A DNA stretch of 35,608 nucleotides from an uncultured Acetobacteraceae bacterium. Lineage in GTDB: Bacteria > Pseudomonadota > Alphaproteobacteria > Acetobacterales > Acetobacteraceae. The notes below the pieces were generated by a model. That model ran no database searches. It was not told the DNA's origin and worked only from the letters and a program-made list of their open reading frames with translations. The translations under genes and the position numbers were made by a program. Positions 15,689 to 23,560 of the stretch are shown here, one piece after another. The stretch spans positions 1-35,608 of the forward strand of contig CALMVT010000446.1 in the NCBI GenBank assembly GCA_937873175.1. Direction: 5' to 3'. Each line of letters opens with the position of its first letter. Within the stretch, counting starts at the first letter, position 1.

Positions 15689-17618
15689 CTCGCCGCCACC
15701 TCCGCCGGGGCGTCCGCCAGGCGGACCGTGTTGCGCCCGGCGCGCTTCGCTTCGTAGAGCGCCGCGTCGGCCGCTTCGACCAAGGCGGCCGGTCCCTGCG
15801 GGCCGCCCGGCGACAGCGCCGCGACGCCGATGCTGACGGTGGCGAAGCCGTGTTCCGACCCGGCGTACGGGATCGCCAGGCCGCGCACCGCGGCCTTGAA
15901 GCAGTCCACGTCGAGCATGGCGACCGCCAGCGGCGAGCCATTCCGCAACGCCCAGCGGTACTCCGTCCCCAGCGCCTCGTCGAAGCGGCGCCGGTTGGCC
16001 AGGCGGGTCAGCCCGTCCTCCAGCGCCAGCACGCGAAGCTGACGATTCGCATCCTCAAGCTGCGCTTCCAGCGCCTTGCGTTCGGACACGTCCCGCGTCA
16101 CCGACACGTAGCCGCTGCCGTCCTCCAAGCAGCAGAAACTTGTTTCCATCCAGATGTAGCGGCCGTCCTTGTGCCTCATCCGCAGGTCAACGCGCGCTTT
16201 CCTGTCATCCGCTTCCAGCCGTTTGGACAGCATCCGGCCGGCTGCCTCCTCATCGACCGGATGCACCACGTCGCGGGGATGCATTCCGACAAGCTCTTTC
16301 GGCTCGTAGCCCAACAGGTCACGGCAGGCGGGCGAGACATACAAGCGCACAAGCTCCGGCGAGAAGCGGGTGATCATCTCATCAGCATTCTCTGCCACCA
16401 GGCAGTAGCGGCCCTCGCTGATCGCCAGTTCCTCCTGCATGCCGCGATGCGCCCGTCCAGCGCTTGCAGCCGCCCGGCCATGCGGGCGAACGCCGTGCCG
16501 AGCGACAGCAACTCCGCCGCGGCGCCGCGGCCGATGGCCGCCCGTGCGGACAGGTCGCCCGATCCCACCAGCGCGGCCGCCTTGACCAGCGCGTCGATCG
16601 GGCGGAGCACCATCCGCTTGGCGATCAGCCAGGCGGTCAGCATGGCCGCCGCCGTGGCGGCGAACGCGATCCCGATCGATAGCCAGAACCGCCCGTCCGC
16701 CGCCGCCCGGATGTCGGCCTCCCGCAAGCCGATCGCGACCAGGAGGCCGGCGGCTTGGCCCGGCAAGGGCGCGAAGCCGAACACGCGGCCGACCCCGTCC
16801 AGGTCCGGCACCCGGAGCGATCCGCCGCCGGGAAAGGCCCGGAACGCCTCGATTATGGGGGAATGAGGAAAGCGCTGGCCCACGCGGCCCGCCGTGGCCG
16901 GCGCTTCCGCCAGGATGGCGCCGTCGCGGCTGTCCAGCACCTGGATCACCTGATCCGACGATCCCGAGGCTCCATCCGAGAGCCGCGCGAACCATTCGAA
17001 ACCAACCCCGGCCAGGATCACCCCGGCCGGCACGTTTGCGCCGGGCAGGCGCTCCAATGGAACGGCGAAGAACATGGCGGGCTTGCCGGTGGCGCGGCTG
17101 ACGGTGAATTCGCTCATCACCACGGCTGTCTTGGACGGCGAGGCCAGGGCTTCCCGAAAATAGGACCGGTCCGCCAGGCTCAGGCCCTTGCCGGCCGGGT
17201 TGGTGCTGCAGGTGACGGTGCCCTCGGCGTTCAGGACCGCCAGGACGTTGATCCGGGGGTGGACGGAGATCACCGTGCTCAGCAGGCCGTCGCACTCCGC
17301 CGCGCCGACCTTTTGCACGTCCGGCACCTGCGACAGCACGCGCAAGAGGCTCGATGCTTGCTGCAGCATGTCGTCCTCCCGCTCGGCCGCCATGCGGGCG
17401 AGTTGCACCACCCGGTCGCGCGCCGTGTCCACCACGCGCCGGCCGTCAGCCACAGCCGAAAGCACCAGCAGCACGACCAGCGGCATCGTCGCGGCGAGCA
17501 TCAGAACCGCGAGACGCGGCCACAGCTTGCGCGGCAAGACGGCCAACAAGGCCCGGCCAGGCAGGGACGACGCATGCCGCGCTGTCGTATGGCCTGGAAG
17601 GATAGATGCGCGCCGCAC
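15685..17618 (-). pseudogene. Broken sensor-HAMP-PAS-GGDEF protein (diguanylate cyclase), frameshifted and lacking the GGDEF motif
   Basis: Two reading frames together form one signalling protein. The first (17618 to 16374, 414 codons) has a TM helix (about 35-57), a periplasmic dCache-like sensor domain (DRSYFREALASPSKTAVV and similar), a second TM (FWLSIGIAFAATAAAMLTAW) and a HAMP domain (LRPIDALVKAAALVGSGDLS). The second (from the ATG at 16440 to 15685, 251 codons) has MQEELAISEGRY, a PAS domain with PAC-like tail (MRHKDGRYIWMETSF ... VTRDVSERKALEAQL) and a cyclase domain start (EDGLTRLANRRRFDEAL). A one-base loss near 16440-16450 separates them. The cyclase domain also jumps from DVDCFKA straight to AVRGLAIPY, skipping about 65-70 residues that normally hold GG(D/E)EF. 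The C-terminal SIGVAAL ... AADAALYEAKRAGRN remains. It cannot make c-di-GMP as written; a split two-protein arrangement is an unlikely alternative. Confidence 0.8.
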
Positions 17619-17760
17619 GTTTGGCCTCCGTCGCGCATGGAGGAAAGCGGCCCCATGCCTTGGCCACTATGCTCACGGGAGCGTTACAGAACTCCTAACG
17701 GCACCGGGCGTCCGCGCAGGCCCGTTGGCCCGCAAGGCCTGTGTCGGGCATGGTGCAGCC
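17619..17760. promoter_or_regulatory. Divergent intergenic region with a spaced inverted repeat
   Basis: Between the broken cyclase gene and the TauE-like gene. It carries the perfect inverted repeat CGTTA (17682-17686) and TAACG (17696-17700) separated by 9 bp, a spacing of about one helical turn centre to centre that would suit a dimeric regulator. No strong -35/-10 pair is evident. Confidence 0.25.
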
Positions 17761-18510
17761 ATGGCATCCTCCACAAGCTTCGTCGTCCTGTTCACGGCCT
17801 CCTTGCTGGCCGGGGCGCAGAACGCGCTGGCGGGCGGCGGCTCGTTTGTCACCCTTCCGGCGCTGCTGCTGGCCGGGCTTGATCCGCGGGCGGCCAACGT
17901 CACCTCCACGGTTGCGCTGTTCCCCGGGCAGATGCTGTCGGGGTGGGCGGGGCGCAGCCTGGCGCGGGGAGCGCCCAGCCTTTCGTTCCGGGCGCTGTGC
18001 GTCATCAGCCTGGCAGGCGGCGCGGTCGGGGCCGTGCTGCTGCTTTCAACCCCGGCGGCATTCTTTGCCCGGCTGGTGCCCTGGCTTGTGCTGTTCGCGA
18101 CGGCGGTGTTCGCCTACGGCAGCTTTTTCCGCCGGCCGACGGATGTGGCCCGGGTGGGCACGACGACGGCGGGCCTGCTGCAGTTCGCCATTTCCATCTA
18201 CGGCGGCTACTTCGGCGGGGGGATCGGCTTCCTGATGCTGGCGGCGCTGACCGCGGCGGGGCTGGCGGTCCGGGCGGCGGCGGCGACAAAGAACGTGCTG
18301 GCCGGGGTCATGAACTTTTCGGCGCTGCTGATCTTCCTGTGGTCGCCCGACGTGCGCTGGGGGCCGGCCGCCGTTGTGTGCTTGGGCGCGATCGGGGGCG
18401 GGCTGTCCGGCGTGTGGCTGCTGCAGCGCGTGCCGGAACGGGTGCTGCGCGGCGGTGTGGTGGCGATCGGCGCCGCCCTGACGGTGGGCTTGTTCCTGCG
18501 CCCGGTTTGA
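17761..18510 (+). CDS. Sulfite exporter TauE/SafE family (TSUP) permease
   Basis: A 249-residue inner-membrane protein with about 7-8 hydrophobic helices. The N-terminal NALAGGGSFVTLPALLLAG is the diagnostic TSUP repeat motif, and it recurs in the second half as GYFGGGIGFLMLAALTAAG. ANVTSTVALFPGQMLSGW and AAATKNVLAGVMNFSALL are also family-typical. The ATG at 17761 places the first helix directly after the start; longer frames upstream lack membrane character. The family moves organosulfur compounds, sulfite or other anions; the substrate cannot be predicted here. Confidence 0.92.
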   Translation: MASSTSFVVLFTASLLAGAQNALAGGGSFVTLPALLLAGLDPRAANVTSTVALFPGQMLSGWAGRSLARGAPSLSFRALCVISLAGGAVGAVLLLSTPAAFFARLVPWLVLFATAVFAYGSFFRRPTDVARVGTTTAGLLQFAISIYGGYFGGGIGFLMLAALTAAGLAVRAAAATKNVLAGVMNFSALLIFLWSPDVRWGPAAVVCLGAIGGGLSGVWLLQRVPERVLRGGVVAIGAALTVGLFLRPV

Positions 18511-18533
18511 GCCACGCCGCGCAGGTCATGGCA

Positions 18534-18551
18534 CCCGTGCCGAAGCACGGG
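18534..18551. other. Perfect GC-rich hairpin, UUCG tetraloop on the minus strand
   Basis: CCCGTGC (18534-18540), CGAA loop, GCACGGG (18545-18551). On the minus strand the loop is TTCG closed by C-G, a very stable RNA tetraloop. It lies 24 bp after the TauE-like stop and 41 bp before the metallopeptidase start. No T run follows on either strand, so it is not a standard intrinsic terminator; it may separate or stabilise transcripts. Confidence 0.45.
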
Positions 18552-18591
18552 GCCGGTTGCCCCAGGCCGGCGAAGGTCGCATCCTGCCGCG

Positions 18592-19305
18592 ATGCCCGGC
18601 CCCGTGCGCGAAATCCTGGCCCTGCCCACCGGACCCACCGCCGTGCTGTGGCGACGCAGCGCCCGCGCCCGCAAGGTGAGCCTGCGCATCGATCCCCGGG
18701 GCGGCGGCGTGGTCGTCACCCTGCCCCTCCGCGCCGCGGAGGCCGCGGGCCTCGCGCTGCTGCGCGACCACGCCGCGTGGGTTGCCGACCGCCTGGCGCG
18801 GCTGCCGGACCCGGTGCTGTTCGCCGAGGGTGCCGCCGTCCCCATCGGCGGCCTGCCGCACCGCATACGCCACGTGCCGGGCGGGCGCCGCGGTGCCTGG
18901 ATCGAGCCGGGCGCCCTGCTGGTCTGCGGCGCGACGGAATTCCTGTCCCGCCGCGTGGCCGACTTCCTGCGGGCCGAGGCGCGGCGGCGGCTTTCAGCCC
19001 TGGCCGTCGCCAAGGCCGCCGCGGCCCGGCTCGCGCCGCGGCGCGTGGTTGTCAAGGACACGCGCACACGCTGGGGAAGCTGCACCGCGGACGGCACCCT
19101 GATGTTCTGCTGGCGCCTGGTGATGGCGCCGCCGCACGTGCAGGATTACGTGGTCGGGCATGAGGTCGCGCACCTCCGCTACATGGACCACGGCCCGGGC
19201 TTCTGGGCGCTGGTGGCGCAGCTCACGCCGCACAAGCGGCCCGCGACGCAGTGGCTCGATGCCCACGGCCCCGGCCTGATGCGGGTGGGCGCGCCCGGCC
19301 AGTAA
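18592..19305 (+). CDS. YgjP-type metallopeptidase (DUF45, M48-like)
   Basis: A 237-residue cytosolic protein. The C-terminal zinc-protease signature is clear: GHEVAHLRYMDHGPGFW, with HEVAH at 190-194 and the third ligand region around His200. The preceding RTRWGSC (158-164) is the second DUF45 hallmark, and an N-terminal SARARKVSLRIDPRGGGVVV strand is also typical. Members are called YgjP or SprT-like M48 metallopeptidases; physiological substrates are mostly unknown. The ATG at 18592 sits 81 bp after the TauE-like gene. It converges on prsT with about 20 bp between the stops. Confidence 0.92.
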   Translation: MPGPVREILALPTGPTAVLWRRSARARKVSLRIDPRGGGVVVTLPLRAAEAAGLALLRDHAAWVADRLARLPDPVLFAEGAAVPIGGLPHRIRHVPGGRRGAWIEPGALLVCGATEFLSRRVADFLRAEARRRLSALAVAKAAAARLAPRRVVVKDTRTRWGSCTADGTLMFCWRLVMAPPHVQDYVVGHEVAHLRYMDHGPGFWALVAQLTPHKRPATQWLDAHGPGLMRVGAPGQ

Positions 19306-19325
19306 TGCCAGGCGCCCCGCGGCGG

Positions 19326-22106
19326 CTACCGCTTGGCCTTGATCCGGTCCCGCAGGGACCAGGCGGCGTCCCGGTCGTCGAAGTCGGCGGCGTCCTCCAG
19401 GATGGCGTCCAGGGTTGGCATCGCTTCCTCCGGCTTGCCCAGGGCGTTCAGGGCGCTGGCCAAGTGGAACTTGACGGTCCTGTCGTTGGGGCGCTGCCGT
19501 GCGGCTTCCTTCAGGAGCGGCAAGGCGTCCGCCGCAGCCCCTTCCTTGGTCATGATCCAGCCCAGGGTGTCCGACGTTTCCCCGGACGGCGCCAGCAGGT
19601 GGGCGCGCTGCGCGAGGCCGCGCGCTCGGGCATCGCCCTTGGACTGGTAGACCCAGGCGAGGTTGTTCAGCGCAATCGCGTCGTTCGGACGTTTGTCGAG
19701 CACGGCCTGCAGATGCTGCTCGGCTTCCTGCTTGCGGCCGGCGGAGATGTCGAGGGTCGCGAGCATCTGCGTCGCGTCGGTGTCATCGGGATGCTGCGCA
19801 AGCCACGCCTGCAACTGCTGCGCGGCCTGTTCCTGGCCACCGCCGGACGCCAGCGCGCCCGCGGTGCGCAGCACCAGCGCCGTTGAAGGGTTCGCCTTCA
19901 GCTCGGCGGCGAAGGCTTGGGCGGCGTCGCCGTAGCGGCGGGCGCCCATGAAGGTGTCGCCCTTGATGACCGAAGAAGCCGGCAGGTTGGCCGGGTCGCG
20001 CCGCAGCTCATCCGCCATTGCCAGCGCCCCGGCAATCCCCGACTTGCGCTGCGCCGCGAAGATCAGCGTGTTCATCATGCCGAGATTGCCCGGCGACAGC
20101 TTGAGTCCCTCCCTCAGTGCCGCCTCCGCGCCGTCCAGGTCGTTGGTGTTCAGCGTCAGCGCGACCAGCGCCCGCCGGGTTTCCAGATCGCCCGGCGTGC
20201 CCGCCAGGATCTGCCGGTAGGACGCCTTCGCGCCCTGCATGTCGCCGTCCGCGGCCTGCGCCCGCGCCTGCGCCGCGAGCAGCACCGGCGGCGGCGGGCC
20301 GCTTTCAAGCGCCTGGCGCAGCACGTCCAACGCCTTGCGCGGCTCCTTCGCCTTCACCTGCAGGTCCACCAGGGCCGCGGTCAGCGCCGGGTTGGACGGG
20401 GCCGCCGTCCGCGCGGCCTGCACGGCGGCAATTGCTTCCGGCAGCTTGTTGTCCCCCACCAGGGATTGCACGAGCGGCGTCAGCGCCTCCAGGTCGGCAT
20501 GGTTCTTGGCCAGCAGCCCGTTCAGCACCGCCTCCGCTTCCGGCTTGCGGTTCTGCAGGATCAGCACCTTGCCGAGGTTCACGCGGGCCGTGTCGGACGC
20601 GGGAAACGTGTCCGCCACCGCGGCGAACTGCGCCCGCGCGCCTTCCAGGTCCATGCGCGCCAGCTTAACCATGCCGGTCAGGATGCCGACCATCTCCGTT
20701 TCGCCGTTCTGCTGGCGCAAACGGTCGAGCGCGGCCTGCGCCTTTTCGACATCGCCCGCACCCAGCGCCGTGGCGACCAGCGCTTCCCCGGTGTCGGGCT
20801 GCCTCGGCTGGATATCCAGCGCCTTTTCCAGAGCCGCCGTGGCGCCTGGCATGTCGCCGAGCTGCATGCGGGTGGAGGCCAGGCGCGTCAGGATCTCGGG
20901 GCTGCTCGGCGCGAGCGCCGCCGCTTCCTGGAAGGTGCGGGACGCGAGCTGCGACTGGCCCTGGATGGCGTAGGCCCGGCCCAGCAGGTCCAGCGTTTCC
21001 GCCGTGTTCGCCCCGGCGGCAATCGCCTTGTTCAGCACCGCCACCGCGCGCTCCGGCCGCTGCGCGCCCAGCTCGACGCGGGCCAGCAGGCGCGCGCCGT
21101 CGAAATCGGTCGGCGCCTGCGCCACGTAGCGGAGCGCCGCGTCCACCGCCTGCTCGGTTTGGCCGAGGTTGGACTTGATCAGCGCCTGGAAATACAGCCC
21201 GCGCGGAAAGCGCTGGATGACCCCTGAAAGCTGCTCCAACGCGATGTCCGCGTCGGCGTAGCGTCCGGCGCGCACGAACAGCACCATGTTGAGATACACC
21301 GCCCCGGCGTTCTGCGGCTCGGCCGCCAGCACCTTGTTGACGTCGGCCCGCGCCTTCGCATCCTCCCCCGCCACGAGATACTGGTTGGCCCGCTCCAGCA
21401 GCATGCCGAGCGAACTGGGTGCCGCGGCAACCCCGCGCTCCAGGTATTCGAGCGCGCCGGCCTCGTTGCCCTTGGCGGCCAGCAACTGCCCTTTCAGCAC
21501 CAGCGCGTCCGCCCGCTTCTCGTTGAGCGCCAGCACGCGGTCCACCTGGCGCTCGGCGCCCGACAGGTCCTTTTCGATGACGAAGATCCGAGCCAGGGTC
21601 AGCGCGGCGTCCTGGTTGTCCGGCGCCAGCCGTTCCGCCTCGATCAGGCTGGCCCGCGCGTCGGCGTCGTTGCTCATGCCGATCTGCGCCATGGCGCGCA
21701 TGACGTGCGCCTTCGCCGCCTCGCCCGGCTCGGCATCCGGGTCCACCTTCACCTCGGACAGCACGTCCGCGAAACGCTGCTGCGCCAGATAGGACTGGGC
21801 CAGCAGCGGGAGGATCACCTTGCGGTCGCAGTTCAGCTCGCAAGCGATCTTCAGCTCCTTTTCCGCCGCGACCGGGTCGGAGGTCTGCAATTGGAGTTGC
21901 GCCAGGCGCAGGTGCGCCTCGGCGTTGCGCGGGTCGAACTTGACCGCGTTGCGCAGCTCGATCTGCGCGGCGCGCAGGTCGCCCTTCTGCAGCAGGATGC
22001 GCGCGTTCCGGATCGGGTCGCCGGTGTGGCCGAGCAGATACCACCCCCCGCCGGCGGCGCCGGCCACGGCAACCAGGGCGAGGGCAGGAAGCAGGAGCTT
22101 TCTCAT
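19326..22106 (-). CDS. prsT: XrtA/PEP-CTERM system TPR-repeat protein PrsT
   Basis: A 926-residue protein built almost entirely of tetratricopeptide repeats (for example RNARILLQKGDLRAAQIELR, NAEAHLRLAQLQLQ, DAIALNNLAWVYQSKGDARA). Length, start and position after prsR match the TIGR02917 family. The start at 22106 overlaps the prsR stop as ATGA. The N-terminus ([20 protein letters not shown]) is a membrane anchor or signal sequence, but there is no Cys at the expected lipobox; the first Cys is near residue 87. The family is tied to exosortase/PEP-CTERM loci with an undefined role, probably scaffolding in the periplasm. It is the last gene of the minus-strand prs operon. Confidence 0.93.
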   Translation of the reverse strand: MRKLLLPALALVAVAGAAGGGWYLLGHTGDPIRNARILLQKGDLRAAQIELRNAVKFDPRNAEAHLRLAQLQLQTSDPVAAEKELKIACELNCDRKVILPLLAQSYLAQQRFADVLSEVKVDPDAEPGEAAKAHVMRAMAQIGMSNDADARASLIEAERLAPDNQDAALTLARIFVIEKDLSGAERQVDRVLALNEKRADALVLKGQLLAAKGNEAGALEYLERGVAAAPSSLGMLLERANQYLVAGEDAKARADVNKVLAAEPQNAGAVYLNMVLFVRAGRYADADIALEQLSGVIQRFPRGLYFQALIKSNLGQTEQAVDAALRYVAQAPTDFDGARLLARVELGAQRPERAVAVLNKAIAAGANTAETLDLLGRAYAIQGQSQLASRTFQEAAALAPSSPEILTRLASTRMQLGDMPGATAALEKALDIQPRQPDTGEALVATALGAGDVEKAQAALDRLRQQNGETEMVGILTGMVKLARMDLEGARAQFAAVADTFPASDTARVNLGKVLILQNRKPEAEAVLNGLLAKNHADLEALTPLVQSLVGDNKLPEAIAAVQAARTAAPSNPALTAALVDLQVKAKEPRKALDVLRQALESGPPPPVLLAAQARAQAADGDMQGAKASYRQILAGTPGDLETRRALVALTLNTNDLDGAEAALREGLKLSPGNLGMMNTLIFAAQRKSGIAGALAMADELRRDPANLPASSVIKGDTFMGARRYGDAAQAFAAELKANPSTALVLRTAGALASGGGQEQAAQQLQAWLAQHPDDTDATQMLATLDISAGRKQEAEQHLQAVLDKRPNDAIALNNLAWVYQSKGDARARGLAQRAHLLAPSGETSDTLGWIMTKEGAAADALPLLKEAARQRPNDRTVKFHLASALNALGKPEEAMPTLDAILEDAADFDDRDAAWSLRDRIKAKR

Positions 22107-23560
22107 CGATTCCAGCCTGTGTTCGGGGAAACAGCGTCTTGCGCGGCGGCGTCTTCGGCGCACGACTTGTCGGTGCCTGGGGCGTCGGCGCCGTCCGCCG
22201 TCAGGCCGTGCGCTTCCAGCAGCGCGTAAAGCGTCGGGCGGCTGATGCCGAGCAGGCGCGCGGCGGTGGCCAGCGTCCCGTCGCTGCGGGCCAGCGCGCG
22301 CTGCACCACGTCGCGCTCGGCCCGCGCGCGGGCGGTTCGCAGGTCGTAGGCCGTCATGTCCTCCTGGCCCGGCGCCAATTCCAGGTCGGCCGCGGAAACC
22401 AGCCGCCCCTCGCTCATCAGGACCGCGCGCTTCACCCGGTTTTCCAGCTCCCGGATGTTGCCGGGCCAAGGGTGGGCGGCGAGCGCCGCCATCGCGTCCT
22501 CGGCGAAGCCGCGCACCGGGCGGCCGAACTCCTGGGCGAAGCGGGCCAGGAAATGCCGGGCCAGCAGCAGCGTGTCGCCGCGGCGCTCGCGCAGCGGCGG
22601 GATGCGCAGCGTCACCGGGTTCAGGCGGTAGAACAAGTCGCCGCGGAACCGGCCCCCGTCCACCTGGTCTTGCAGAGGTTGGTTCGTCGCCGACACCACG
22701 CGCACGTCCACCTGGATCGGCTGCCGCCCGCCGATGCGCTCCACCCGCTGGTCCTGCAGGAAGCGCAGCAGCTTGACCTGAAGCGTGTGCGGCAGGTCGC
22801 CGATCTCGTCGAGAAAAAGCGTGCCCTTGTTCGCCAGCTCGATCTTGCCGAGCGTCTGCTTCACCGCGCCGGTGAAGGCGCCACGCTCATGGCCGAACAG
22901 CTCGCTTTCCAGCAGCGCCTCAGGGATCGCGCCGCAGTTGATCGCGATGAAAGGCTGCCGCGCCCGCGGTCCGAGGTCGTGCAGCGCCCGGGCCAGCGCC
23001 TCCTTGCCGGTGCCGCTTTCGCCGAGCAGCAGGGCGGACACGTTGGCCGCGGCCAGCTTCTCGATGTCGCGGCACACCTTGAGCATGCCGGGGTCGGAGG
23101 TGACGATGTTCTTGATCGGCGAGGGCGCGGGCGTGTCCGACAAGCGCCGGTTCTCATCCTCCAAGGTGCGCAGGCGCAGGCTGCGCTCGACGATGGTGCC
23201 GAGCATGCCGATATCGATCGGCTTTTCGCAGAAGTCGTAGGCCCCGGCGGCGACCGCCCGCAGCGCGTGCGCCCGGTCGCCGTGGCTGGTGGCGACGATC
23301 ACCTTGGTGTTGGGCGCTTGCCGGGCCAGGCTGTCCAGGGTCGCGAACCCCTCGCTCACGCCGTCCGGGTCGGGCGGCAGGCCGAGATCCATGATGGCGA
23401 CCGCCGGACGCTCCTTTTGCGCGACGGCCAGCGCCTGCAGCCGGGTGTGGGCGAACACGACCTCGCAGGACGGGAAGGCCCAGCGGTATTGGCTGCACAG
23501 GCCCACGTCATCCTCGACGATGAGCAGCTTCGGAAGCAGCTTCGGCACCGGCGCGATCAC
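22103..23560 (-). CDS. prsR: PEP-CTERM-box response regulator PrsR (sigma-54 activator)
   Basis: A 485-residue NtrC-type regulator. From the GTG at 23560, chosen because GTGA overlaps the prsK stop: a receiver domain with [14 protein letters not shown], phospho-acceptor Asp58 in [13 protein letters not shown] and Lys113 in FCEKPID. An AAA+ domain follows with Walker A GESGTGKE (180-187), the sigma-54 contact loop GAFTGA (227-232) and [10 protein letters not shown] (Walker B). A Fis-type HTH ends it ([20 protein letters not shown]). The family (TIGR02915) pairs with PrsK and RpoN to control PEP-CTERM genes and exopolysaccharide. The GAFTGA loop indicates sigma-54-dependent promoters, consistent with GG-N10-GC sites in the locus. 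Confidence 0.96.
   Translation of the reverse strand: MIAPVPKLLPKLLIVEDDVGLCSQYRWAFPSCEVVFAHTRLQALAVAQKERPAVAIMDLGLPPDPDGVSEGFATLDSLARQAPNTKVIVATSHGDRAHALRAVAAGAYDFCEKPIDIGMLGTIVERSLRLRTLEDENRRLSDTPAPSPIKNIVTSDPGMLKVCRDIEKLAAANVSALLLGESGTGKEALARALHDLGPRARQPFIAINCGAIPEALLESELFGHERGAFTGAVKQTLGKIELANKGTLFLDEIGDLPHTLQVKLLRFLQDQRVERIGGRQPIQVDVRVVSATNQPLQDQVDGGRFRGDLFYRLNPVTLRIPPLRERRGDTLLLARHFLARFAQEFGRPVRGFAEDAMAALAAHPWPGNIRELENRVKRAVLMSEGRLVSAADLELAPGQEDMTAYDLRTARARAERDVVQRALARSDGTLATAARLLGISRPTLYALLEAHGLTADGADAPGTDKSCAEDAAAQDAVSPNTGWNR

Noticed and set aside
19280-19325. GGGCGC/GCGCCC inverted repeat between the convergent metallopeptidase and prsT genes as a bidirectional terminator
   Set aside because: Arms are short, widely spaced and lack T runs on both strands; such GC palindromes are expected by chance at this composition.
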